From: CAJXZP01 sp049606935
GTDB lineage: Bacteria > Bacteroidota > Bacteroidia > Flavobacteriales_G > Salibacteraceae
NCBI GenBank assembly: GCA_049606935.1
Contig: JBMYWA010000016.1
Span: 1-35,624 of the forward strand
Reading direction: 5' to 3'
Length of the DNA stretch: 35,624 nucleotides
The position numbers and the translations under genes were made by a program. The notes beneath the pieces are model-generated. The model saw nothing but the letters and a program-made list of their open reading frames with translations. It was not told the DNA's origin and made no database searches. Of the stretch, positions 1-7,264 are shown one piece after another (position 1 is the first letter of the stretch; the number at the start of each line of letters is the position of its first letter).

Positions 1-1
1 T

Positions 2-766
2 TTTGGTATTGGACTGATTTTCTCGTCCTGTGTTCCAAAAAAGAAAATGGTGTTTCTGCAAACAGAGTCAACCATTTCAGATACTATTTTTAATTATCAT
101 CGAATCGATTATAAATTACAAGCAAATGATATTATTGATGTGAAAATAGTGTCATTAGATGAAAAAGTTAATAAGTTGTTTAATACCTCTGTTGCAGCTT
201 CAGGAAATGTGGCTCAAACCGCAAATTATGGAGATTTGTACTATGTGACTGGATATAATATTGATGACAGTGGTAATGTGAATTTACCAATTATTGGGGA
301 TGTTAATATTTTAAATAAAACATTGGAAGAGGCGCGAATGGAAATTGATAAATATGTATTTAAATATTTTTCAAAATATTTTTTATCAGTTAAATTAGGC
401 GGGATCAGATTTTCAGCTATTGGTGAATTTAAAGCGCCAGGTAAATATACTATTTTGCAAAATCAAGCGACAATTTTTGAAGCTATTGCTTTAGCTGGAG
501 ATTTAAATATGGTGGCCTCCAGGGCCGATGTGAAATTAATTAGGCAATACCCGGAGGGAACAAAAATTCACACCTTGGATTTGTTAAGTCGAGGAATTAT
601 TAATACGCCCTATTATTTTATTCAACCAAATGATGTGATTTACGTAGAGCCGTTAAAGGCTAAATCTTGGGGAGTGGGAGTGAATGCAGCTCAGTCTACA
701 GCTTTAATACTATCACTTTTGTCTTCAACTTTGTTAATTATCGTTTCTTTTAATAACTTGAAATAA
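2..766 (+). CDS. wza: Wza-like outer-membrane polysaccharide export lipoprotein (5' partial)
   Basis: Outer-membrane export channel component of a Wza/Wzc capsule system. The reading frame is open to the window edge: codons from base 2 read as a hydrophobic stretch ending in FSSC (Cys codon 29-31), a lipobox, followed by VPKKKMVFLQ. The ATG at 47 is therefore internal, and the true start lies upstream of the window. After the lipobox come a polysaccharide-export (Poly_export) domain, then an SLBB-like region (IGEFKAPGKYTI, about bases 418-460), and a C-terminal hydrophobic helix (ALILSLLSSTLLIIVSF). In Wza, C-terminal helices form the outer-membrane pore. The stop is one base before the wzc start, so the two are co-transcribed. 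The family call is firm; only the extreme N terminus is missing. Confidence 0.9.
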   Translation, partial: FGIGLIFSSCVPKKKMVFLQTESTISDTIFNYHRIDYKLQANDIIDVKIVSLDEKVNKLFNTSVAASGNVAQTANYGDLYYVTGYNIDDSGNVNLPIIGDVNILNKTLEEARMEIDKYVFKYFSKYFLSVKLGGIRFSAIGEFKAPGKYTILQNQATIFEAIALAGDLNMVASRADVKLIRQYPEGTKIHTLDLLSRGIINTPYYFIQPNDVIYVEPLKAKSWGVGVNAAQSTALILSLLSSTLLIIVSFNNLK

Positions 767-767
767 G

Positions 768-3221
768 ATGTCGGAAAATTTGGAACGAAATAATCCTGGT
801 GTTGAGGAAATGGATATTAAAGAGATTCTCTTTAGTTTATTGGCTCATTGGCGACTTTTTTTTGTAAGTGTTTCTGTATGCTTTTTTGTTGCTTGGTTAG
901 TAAATCGCTATTCTACTAATATTTATAAGTTATCAACTTTAGTAAATATCAAAGAAAGTGAAAATCCGCTAGCTGGCTCTAGCGTGAACTTGATGTTTAA
1001 ATGGGGTGGTACCAGTGAATTGATTCAAAGCCATATCGCGATTTTGCAATCTCGCAAACATAATTCTAAAGTAATTGATCGTTTAAATTTAGAGGTGGAG
1101 TATTATTCCACTGGTAGAATTAAAATGTTTACTCGATATGGTCAAAGCCCGTTTAAGGTGGTTTTTGATAAAAGTCATAATCAAATATTAAATATTCCAT
1201 TCAATATTTCTTTTACTGAAGATTTAAAAACGTATTCATTTTCTTTCGAAAAGCCGAATGATTTTACGGTTTTGAATTATAGCACTGGTGAAACTGATAT
1301 TATTCATGGAGTGGAATTTGAGGAAAAATTACCCTTAAATGAATGGATAGAAAATGCAGCTTGTCGCTTTAAAGTTGAATTGGATACCTTGAATGGTTCT
1401 TCTGATTTTGATAATAATTGGTATTTTAGATTTGCATCACCTAAGGCTATTGTAGATGGATATGCTAATAGCGTGGAGGTTACCCAAGAGTCAGATGGAG
1501 GTTCATTACTTAGTGTTTCTATGATATCCGATAATAAGGCTAAGATTGTGGATTATCTAAATACATCTATAACTGTTTTAGCGGAGTATGAGTTAGAAGA
1601 AAAAAACAAATTGGCTCAAAACACAATTAAGTTTGTTGATTTGCAAATGCAAGGAGTACTTGATTCATTGAGGTCTGTAGAAATGGAATTGCAAAAATTT
1701 AGAGTTGAGCACCAGGTAATGGACATAAGCAGACAGGCTAATGAATTATATGAGAGTTATCTGACGCTTGAGCAAGAGCGTTCAGCATTGATTTTAGAGG
1801 AGAAATATTACACCTATTTATTAGAGTATCTAAAGAGTGGAGATGATTTTAGTTCATTAATGACTCCTTCAGTGGTAGGAGTGGAAGATCCTGTTTTAAT
1901 TACGTTGGTAAATAATTTGATAGGTTTAAGTGTTGAACGCAATCGGATGTTATACTCTTTGCAAAAGGAAAACCCTGCCCTAGAACAGATAAGAAGAGAA
2001 ATAAAACTGACACGTAATAATTTACGTGAAAATGTTTCTAATTTAATAGATGCCACTTCAATTAGGTATAAAGAATTAAATGGTAGGGTCTCAAAAATGA
2101 GGGCGAAGTTGAGTACCTTGCCAAGTACAGAACAATCCCTGATAAATATTCGTAGAAAATACGAGTTAAGTAGTTTGCAATATGATTTTTTAATTGAAAA
2201 GAGAGCTGAGGCGGAGTTAAGTATGGCTGGTAACTTGCCAGATGTCCAGGTTATTGATGAGGCAAAAGACTACTTTGATAGACCAATCAAACCTAAAAAA
2301 AGCGTAAATTATCTAATTGGAATTATGATTGGGTTTATTATCCCTATAGGTTATATATTATTACGGGGGTTTTTAAATACTAAAATCGGTTCTAAGAAAG
2401 AGCTGACCATGCTTACAGATATTCCTGTGATCGGTACCATAGGTCATTCTAGTGGGAACAGCAATATCGTAATTGAAAATGGATTAAAGAGTGCGGTAGC
2501 AGAAAGTTTCCGTATTATTCGTACAAACCTTAATTTTATATTTAAACAATCAGTGCCTGTGGATAACAGTTCTAAAATGGTTGTGGTTACCTCGTCAATT
2601 GGAGGTGAGGGAAAAACTTTTTGTGCTATTAATTTAGCGTCAATAAAGGCAATTAGTGGGGCTAAAACTATTATTATTGGATTGGATATGCGTAAGCCTA
2701 AAATCTTCAACGATTTTAATTTAAGTAATGAGGTAGGTCTGAGTAGTTATTTATCCGGTCAGGTTGAACAAAAGTCAATTATATCAAAAACCCAGATTGA
2801 AAATTTAGATTTTATTACCGCAGGCCCAGTTCCTCCAAATCCAAGTGAGTTATTATTAAGCCCATTACTAGCGGAGTTGTTTATTGAGTTAAAAAAACAA
2901 TATGATTATATCATTCTGGACACACCTCCTATTGCCTTGGTTAGTGATGCTTTAGAGTTGATGAAGTATGCAGATGCCTCCTTATATCTTACCCGCCAAA
3001 ATTACACACACAAGGAATTGCTGGGGGTTATTAATGAACAATATAGGAATGGAAATGTAAAGAATATTTCCATAGTGTTTAATGACGTGGTTCAAGGTTC
3101 ATATGGTTATGGATATAACTATGGATATAACTACGGTTATAATTATGGCTATGGTTATGGTTATGGTTATTACGATGATGATGGAGAGGACAACAAAACT
3201 TGGTGGAAAAGGATTTTATAA
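768..3221 (+). CDS. wzc: Wzc-like polysaccharide co-polymerase and tyrosine autokinase
   Basis: Inner-membrane chain-length regulator with a cytoplasmic BY-kinase domain, which controls polymer length and export through Wza. An N-terminal Wzz-type domain has a first membrane segment near residues 28-46 and a second near 515-536. A periplasmic part between them contains predicted coiled coil (about 280-480). The kinase domain shows Walker A GGEGKT (612-617, Lys616), Walker A' LDMRKPK (Asp640) and Walker B ILDTPP (Asp718). The C terminus is a run of 13 tyrosines alternating with Gly/Asn (bases 3102-3173), the expected autophosphorylation cluster, then an acidic DDDGED. At 817 residues this is the normal size for a fused Wzc. 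No initiating sugar transferase follows directly. Confidence 0.95.
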   Translation: MSENLERNNPGVEEMDIKEILFSLLAHWRLFFVSVSVCFFVAWLVNRYSTNIYKLSTLVNIKESENPLAGSSVNLMFKWGGTSELIQSHIAILQSRKHNSKVIDRLNLEVEYYSTGRIKMFTRYGQSPFKVVFDKSHNQILNIPFNISFTEDLKTYSFSFEKPNDFTVLNYSTGETDIIHGVEFEEKLPLNEWIENAACRFKVELDTLNGSSDFDNNWYFRFASPKAIVDGYANSVEVTQESDGGSLLSVSMISDNKAKIVDYLNTSITVLAEYELEEKNKLAQNTIKFVDLQMQGVLDSLRSVEMELQKFRVEHQVMDISRQANELYESYLTLEQERSALILEEKYYTYLLEYLKSGDDFSSLMTPSVVGVEDPVLITLVNNLIGLSVERNRMLYSLQKENPALEQIRREIKLTRNNLRENVSNLIDATSIRYKELNGRVSKMRAKLSTLPSTEQSLINIRRKYELSSLQYDFLIEKRAEAELSMAGNLPDVQVIDEAKDYFDRPIKPKKSVNYLIGIMIGFIIPIGYILLRGFLNTKIGSKKELTMLTDIPVIGTIGHSSGNSNIVIENGLKSAVAESFRIIRTNLNFIFKQSVPVDNSSKMVVVTSSIGGEGKTFCAINLASIKAISGAKTIIIGLDMRKPKIFNDFNLSNEVGLSSYLSGQVEQKSIISKTQIENLDFITAGPVPPNPSELLLSPLLAELFIELKKQYDYIILDTPPIALVSDALELMKYADASLYLTRQNYTHKELLGVINEQYRNGNVKNISIVFNDVVQGSYGYGYNYGYNYGYNYGYGYGYGYYDDDGEDNKTWWKRIL
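3102..3173 (+). repeat. Tyr-Gly/Asn codon repeat encoding the Wzc tyrosine cluster
   Basis: There are 24 codons in which TAT/TAC alternate with GGN or AAY, giving 13 tyrosines. The DNA is a degenerate 6-bp repeat (TATGGT, TATGGA, TATAAC). The length of such a tract could change by replication slippage in 6-bp steps without breaking the frame, altering the number of phosphorylatable tyrosines. Confidence 0.85.
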
Positions 3222-3496
3222 GCTCCGAAAATTCTAGCAGTTGTGTTTTATAATTTGTCATCAGATATATTTAATGCTTTGTTTGGTGATAAGGATCTTT
3301 TAATTTGATTACTGGCATAGAGCTAAATTGGACAAAATAGCACATCTAAAATCCAGTGATATAGGCGAACCTCTAAATGTTCACTTTACTATTGTTAAAT
3401 TTAGTAGTAAATATTAACCTATTCCCGTAACTGAATATAACTTGGATGATCAAATTGGCTTTTTATTCTTAGTTCGTTTTTATTTTAATAGATATA

Positions 3497-3540
3497 GCTA
3501 ATACGAAATGATCGAAACGCTGATTTTGGTGTGTATTAGC
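3497..3540. repeat. 8-bp inverted repeat, arms 28 nt apart
   Basis: GCTAATAC (3497-3504) and GTATTAGC (3533-3540) are exact reverse complements. The 28-nt interior contains no strong further pairing. It could be an operator half-site pair or a weak stem-loop; there is no evidence for a specific role. Confidence 0.4.
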
Positions 3541-3572
3541 CATCTGTATTTACGTTTTCCTTGATTTTGGCT

Positions 3573-3610
3573 TAATAAATTAAGATTGGACCTTGGGTTA
3601 TAATTTATTA
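3573..3610. repeat. AT-only 10-bp inverted repeat
   Basis: TAATAAATTA (3573-3582) and TAATTTATTA (3601-3610) are exact reverse complements separated by 18 nt. Because both arms are made only of A and T in an AT-rich region, chance occurrence is quite possible. Confidence 0.3.
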
Positions 3611-3627
3611 GACTCGGGGGAAAAAGT

Positions 3628-3647
3628 ACTTAATTTTATTAAGTTTT
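3628..3647 (+). terminator. Possible weak terminator downstream of wza-wzc
   Basis: ACTTAA (3628-3633) can pair with TTAAGT (3639-3644) around a 5-nt loop, followed by three more T residues. The stem is short with a single G-C pair, so it would be weak. It lies about 400 bp after the wzc stop, and no better candidate is visible nearer the gene. Confidence 0.2.
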
Positions 3648-4075
3648 CAATTGCTCGTAATAGCTTGAAGATATTTAGATGGTAAAGTACGGAAGTGTTA
3701 ATAGAATAATTTTGTCATACTAACTTTTTTACTTTTAACAAATAACTATCACAAATATTATTTCAGGTTAAGTTATTTTTATTCATAAATTTATTATTTG
3801 GAATTGAGGTGAATAATTGAATGTGTTATTTCTTGCGATTGTAATTTGCTCCTTTGTGATTCCAATTGATTTCGGTGGACATTTAATTGAATCAGAAAAG
3901 TGTTTTGATTTCAAATAATTTTCTTGAATCAATAATTATTGGTCGTGATACATTGATTTGTATCAAGTTATGAATTGCTAGGTTTTTAAGGATGTGTAAT
4001 TTTCTTGGTTGTAATAAATGTTTCTCAAGGGAGTACAAAAGTTTGTAGGTATGTTCAATTTAGTAATAAAAAAAG

Positions 4076-4106
4076 TTGTACAAAAAAGAAATAACGAGTA
4101 AGTTTG
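4076..4106 (+). promoter_or_regulatory. Bacteroidota-type promoter for the main polysaccharide operon
   Basis: TTG at 4076-4078, a 20-nt spacer and TAAGTTTG at 4099-4106 match the -33/-7 consensus of Bacteroidota primary sigma factor promoters (TTG, 19-21 nt, TAnnTTTG). Initiation would fall near 4112-4114, leaving an untranslated leader of about 495 nt before the first ATG at 4608. The match is read directly from the bases; promoter activity is inferred. Confidence 0.6.
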
Positions 4107-4118
4107 TTACTCGTTATT
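4090..4118. promoter_or_regulatory. Perfect 12-bp palindrome over the -7 box (candidate operator)
   Basis: Arms AATAACGAGTAA (4090-4101) and TTACTCGTTATT (4107-4118) are perfect reverse complements around the loop GTTTG. The -7 hexamer region TAAGTTTG begins in the left arm and fills the loop, so a dimeric repressor bound here would cover the promoter core. The adjacent winged-helix protein (4608) is an obvious but unproven candidate ligand. Alternatively, on the minus strand the stem is followed by a T-rich tract (complement of 4071-4087) and could act as a terminator for antisense transcription. Confidence 0.55.
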
Positions 4119-4607
4119 GTTAGACCATATATGGGACTGACAAGGCGAAGCATTGGGTGAGTTTTACATTTCTTAATACTTCATTCCTTTTATCTAATAT
4201 TCTATTTTTTAGATAAAGATTATTTCACGATGTTTTTTTGGGGGGGAGAATAAACAGTTTGTATCTCGTTTCATCAAGTTTTTTTTTGAATATTACTGCA
4301 TCACGTTATCATAATAAATATGCAGCAAGGGTTTTCTTTTTTTATGCAATATTCAACTTTAGTTAATAATCAAATGGACTCTAGGAGAGAATTTGGCCTC
4401 AATTTTTTCGTTTCTACATGGGTAACTGATGTAATAATATTTGAATAAAAACATGTTTTAGACTGAGTTGAGTTGCTTATTTCGAAATTTTCAATGGGTT
4501 TTCATTCAGAGATCCACTTGTTGATATTGAGTGAGTTATAAGAGTTGTTTTGACAGTGTTATTAAAAATATAAGAGGGATATCAACCTAGCGATAAAAGT
4601 AACAAAG

Positions 4608-5159
4608 ATGCTTGAATCATTAATTTCATCTAAAACCCGTGTAAAATTACTGTTGCGTTTTTTTCTCAACCCGGAAAGGGATGGATATCTACGTGCCTTA
4701 TCGGGTGAGTTTGGGGAAAGCACGAATTCTGTGCGTTTAGAATTAAATAGATTGGAGCGGGCAGGGATTCTCACTTCTAAAGCCAAAGGCAATAAAAAGA
4801 TATTTAAAACCAATGATCAACACCCAATGTATTCGGAAATGCGAAACATGGTTTTGAAACATGTAGGAATTGTTCATATTATTGAAAATGTAATAGATCG
4901 TTTAGGAGATGTTAAGGCGGTTTTTGTAACTGGTGAATTAGCTATGGGTCGAGATTCAAATAATATTGACTTGATTCTTGTTGGTCAGATAGATGAGTCA
5001 TATTTGAAAAACCTGTGTAAAAAGGCTGAAAAATTAGTGAAGAGAACTATTACTTATTTGCTTTCAGATTCTCAGAATAAGGTGCCAGAATCGGCACTAT
5101 TGGTGTGGTCTAGAGAAGTTACTGACTTTGAGGCTGATCCTAAATCTAATGATGATTAA
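4608..5159 (+). CDS. Winged-helix regulator with degenerate nucleotidyltransferase-like domain
   Basis: A 183-residue probable transcription regulator at the head of the biosynthetic operon. Residues 1-65 form a winged helix of ArsR/MarR-like type (TRVKLLLRFFLNP, then a recognition-helix region around STNSVRLELNRLERAGIL and a basic wing KAKGNKK). Residues 85-170 resemble a minimal nucleotidyltransferase (MNT) fold, but the signature reads GELAMG...NNID: the usual GS is GE, and the first Asp of the catalytic Asp-x-Asp is Asn119 (Asn119-Ile-Asp121). Catalysis therefore seems unlikely and a sensing role more likely. Proteins of this layout are familiar beside UpxY genes in Bacteroidota polysaccharide loci. 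A palindrome on the upstream promoter may be its target. Confidence 0.75.
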   Translation: MLESLISSKTRVKLLLRFFLNPERDGYLRALSGEFGESTNSVRLELNRLERAGILTSKAKGNKKIFKTNDQHPMYSEMRNMVLKHVGIVHIIENVIDRLGDVKAVFVTGELAMGRDSNNIDLILVGQIDESYLKNLCKKAEKLVKRTITYLLSDSQNKVPESALLVWSREVTDFEADPKSNDD

Positions 5160-5256
5160 AGAATCAAAGGCACTCAAATTTTGTAACAATACTTTTTGAT
5201 AATGAAATAGAGGTTTAACCTATCATTATTGGTTACTAACAAAGGGCAAGAAAGGT

Positions 5257-5772
5257 ATGGAGGATTGGCAGGCGGTTTACGTAAAACCTCGAACTGAAAA
5301 AAAGGTTCTAGAGCGTTTACAAAAAAGATACACTGTATTTTGTCCTATAAAGTCGGAAAAGAAAAAGTGGAGTGATAGGGTAAAGTTGGTAGAAACTCCC
5401 TTGTTGCCGGGCTACATTTTTTTTCAGGGTAATGAAGCTGATCGATTGGCGATATTAGAGGATACGCAAGTAGTTCGTAGTGTTTTCTGGAATAAAAAAC
5501 CTGCAATTGTATACAATCATGAGGTCGAGGCGATGCGATTGTTGCTTGATGAATTTCAGGAATTTGAAACACGGCCGTTGAAACCTGGAGATTCCATAAA
5601 GATACTCTCAGGTGCTTTTGAGAATAAGCAGGCTAACCTGATTCAGATTAAAGGAAATACAGCTCGAGTGGAGCTGAAAACCCTTGGAATCGTTTTGGTG
5701 GCTACAGTGGGTAGTGATAATATTAAAAGGGTTGGAGGGCTTAATTCAGACAAAGAGAGTAATAAAATCTAA
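5257..5772 (+). CDS. UpxY-like NusG-family transcription antiterminator
   Basis: NusG paralogue of 171 residues, the expected size for UpxY. The NGN domain starts at WQAVYVKPRTEKKV and includes the PLLPGYIFF core (about residues 46-55). A KOW region follows (GDSIKILSGAFENKQANLIQ, about 110-130). In Bacteroides, UpxY proteins act on the leader of their own capsule operon to keep RNA polymerase elongating, which would suit the long single-strand gene string downstream. The start at 5257 is chosen because the conserved NGN motif begins three residues in. The 97-bp gap after the previous gene contains only small inverted repeats. Confidence 0.9.
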   Translation: MEDWQAVYVKPRTEKKVLERLQKRYTVFCPIKSEKKKWSDRVKLVETPLLPGYIFFQGNEADRLAILEDTQVVRSVFWNKKPAIVYNHEVEAMRLLLDEFQEFETRPLKPGDSIKILSGAFENKQANLIQIKGNTARVELKTLGIVLVATVGSDNIKRVGGLNSDKESNKI

Positions 5773-5820
5773 ACTTTTTTTAATTGGGATTATAATGTTA
5801 GAAAAGACTTGGAGGAATTT

Positions 5821-5876
5821 CCACTTTCTATAAGAATATTTAATAAATACTCTGCAATCCAACAAAAAAGTGGATT
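5821..5876 (+). promoter_or_regulatory. Mutually exclusive hairpins between antiterminator gene and tviB
   Basis: CCACTTT (5821-5827) can pair with AAAGTGG (5867-5873), or AATCCA (5856-5861) with TGGATT (5871-5876). Both use the same TGG, so only one can form at a time. This resembles an attenuator arrangement upstream of the first enzyme gene, but stems are short and there is no clear U-tract. Confidence 0.25.
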
Positions 5877-5949
5877 GTTTAAACAAAAATCATACATATA
5901 TGTTGTTTAGGCCGTAGTTTAGGCTTTTAATCGGGAGAAAAACTTTATT

Positions 5950-7212
5950 ATGAAAAAAATTGCAGTAATTGGATTAGGATACGTGGGATTACCACTGGCT
6001 GTTGAGTTTGGGAAGAAAATGCCTACTGTAGGGTATGATATCAACATTTCTCGTATTGAGGGGTTAAAAGATGGCCATGATCATACTTTGGAAGTTGAGG
6101 ATGAATATTTAAAAGATATTTTGAGAAATTACCCATTTAGTGTTTCTGCTAATGTTGAGGATATTGCTGATTGCAATGTTTACATTATAACCGTACCAAC
6201 TCCAACAGATAAAAATAATCGTCCAGTTTTAACACCTTTAATTAAAGCATCCGAGACTGTTGGAAATGTTTTAAAAAAAGGTGATATTGTTATTTATGAG
6301 TCTACTGTTTACCCTGGAGTAACCGAAGATGAATGTGTCCCGGTACTGGAGCAGATTTCTGGATTAAAGTTTAATGTAGATTTTTACGCGGGTTATTCAC
6401 CTGAGCGAATCAACCCAGGGGATAAGGAACATACGGTAACCAAAATCTTAAAGGTCACTTCAGGTTCAACCCCCGAAATTGCCGAAGAAGTAGATAAATT
6501 ATATAAACAAGTAATAATTGCAGGTACACATAAAGCGCAAAGCATTAGGGTAGCCGAGGCAGCCAAAGTGATTGAAAATTCCCAACGAGACATCAATATT
6601 GCCTTTGTAAATGAACTAGCTAAGATTTTTAATTTATTAGGTATTGATACAAATGCCGTGTTAGAAGCGGCAGGTACTAAATGGAATTTTTTACCGTTTA
6701 AGCCAGGATTAGTTGGTGGGCATTGTATTGGAGTAGATCCGTATTATTTGGCTCAAAAAGCTCAAGAAGTTGGCTATCATCCAGAAATCATTTTAGCCGG
6801 TAGACGCTTGAATGATGGAATGGGCAAGTACGTTGCTTCTGAGATTGTTAAAATGATGCTAAAAGGCGATATAGCCGTTAAAGGGGCGAAAATCCTAATG
6901 TTAGGTATTACCTTTAAAGAAAACTGTCCAGATATTCGAAACACCCGCGCTATAGATGTTTATCATGAGTTACTGACTTATGACATGGATGTAGACATAT
7001 ATGATCCATGGGCCGATGTCGAAGAGGTTAAACATGAATTTGGTATTAACTTAACCTCAAAGGAAGACCTAGATGTATATGATACCGTTATTTTGGCGGT
7101 AGCCCATAATGAATTTTTAGAAATGGACTATCAAAAACTGAAAACTAAAAGCGGTTTATTGTATGACGTAAAGGGAATACTTGGGAAAGAGTTGGTTGAT
7201 AGAAGGTTGTAG
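5950..7212 (+). CDS. tviB: UDP-HexNAc 6-dehydrogenase, TviB/WbpO type
   Basis: NAD-dependent four-electron oxidation of UDP-GlcNAc or UDP-GalNAc at C6 to the uronic acid. The 420 residues match the family length. Visible are the N-terminal Rossmann motif IGLGYVGLP (7-15), YSPERINPGDK, the conserved Lys in VAEAAKVIEN (Lys206), the catalytic cysteine in GGHCIGVDPYY (Cys259) and the C-terminal nucleotide-binding part with TFKENCPDIRNTR. Sequence detail (PERINPGDK, KWNFLPFKPGLVGGHC) matches TviB of Salmonella Vi antigen and WbpO of Pseudomonas more than UDP-glucose dehydrogenase. The next gene encodes the matching TviC-type epimerase, so the pair should yield UDP-GalNAcA. The order of oxidation and epimerisation cannot be told from sequence. 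Confidence 0.92.
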   Translation: MKKIAVIGLGYVGLPLAVEFGKKMPTVGYDINISRIEGLKDGHDHTLEVEDEYLKDILRNYPFSVSANVEDIADCNVYIITVPTPTDKNNRPVLTPLIKASETVGNVLKKGDIVIYESTVYPGVTEDECVPVLEQISGLKFNVDFYAGYSPERINPGDKEHTVTKILKVTSGSTPEIAEEVDKLYKQVIIAGTHKAQSIRVAEAAKVIENSQRDINIAFVNELAKIFNLLGIDTNAVLEAAGTKWNFLPFKPGLVGGHCIGVDPYYLAQKAQEVGYHPEIILAGRRLNDGMGKYVASEIVKMMLKGDIAVKGAKILMLGITFKENCPDIRNTRAIDVYHELLTYDMDVDIYDPWADVEEVKHEFGINLTSKEDLDVYDTVILAVAHNEFLEMDYQKLKTKSGLLYDVKGILGKELVDRRL

Positions 7213-7264
7213 TTTAGCTTCTTATTTTTTTACTTGAATCCCGATCGAAAAAAATAAAATAAAA

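Larger units (their letters stand above)
3222..4607. other. 1.4-kb region without a convincing gene; leader and promoter region of the main operon
   Basis: No reading frame here looks like an ordinary gene. The base composition is very AT-rich. It contains an 8-bp inverted repeat (3497-3540), an AT-only 10-bp inverted repeat (3573-3610), a small hairpin followed by T residues (3628-3647), a 34-codon hydrophobic frame (3817-3918), a Bacteroidota-type promoter overlapped by a perfect palindrome (4076-4118), a G7 tract (4240-4246) and a T9 tract (4279-4287). The stretch probably separates the wza-wzc unit from the regulator/biosynthesis operon and holds the latter's control region. It may also contain the decayed remains of a gene, but I recognise none. 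Confidence 0.6.

Noticed and set aside
3079..3261. Minus-strand frame rich in His/Asn opposite the Wzc tail
   Set aside because: It is the shadow of the Tyr-Gly/Asn codon repeat in wzc, with no independent coding signal.
4133..4160. Search for a JUMPStart/ops-like element (GGCGGTAG) in the leader
   Set aside because: Only GGCGAAGCA is present, which does not match the ops core; Bacteroidota UpxY systems are not expected to use ops.
4279..4287. T9 tract in the leader as a terminator
   Set aside because: No stem can be formed immediately upstream, so it is not an intrinsic terminator.
5212..5235. GGTTTAACC and a following GGTTA before the antiterminator gene
   Set aside because: Four- to five-bp arms only; too weak to call a regulatory hairpin.
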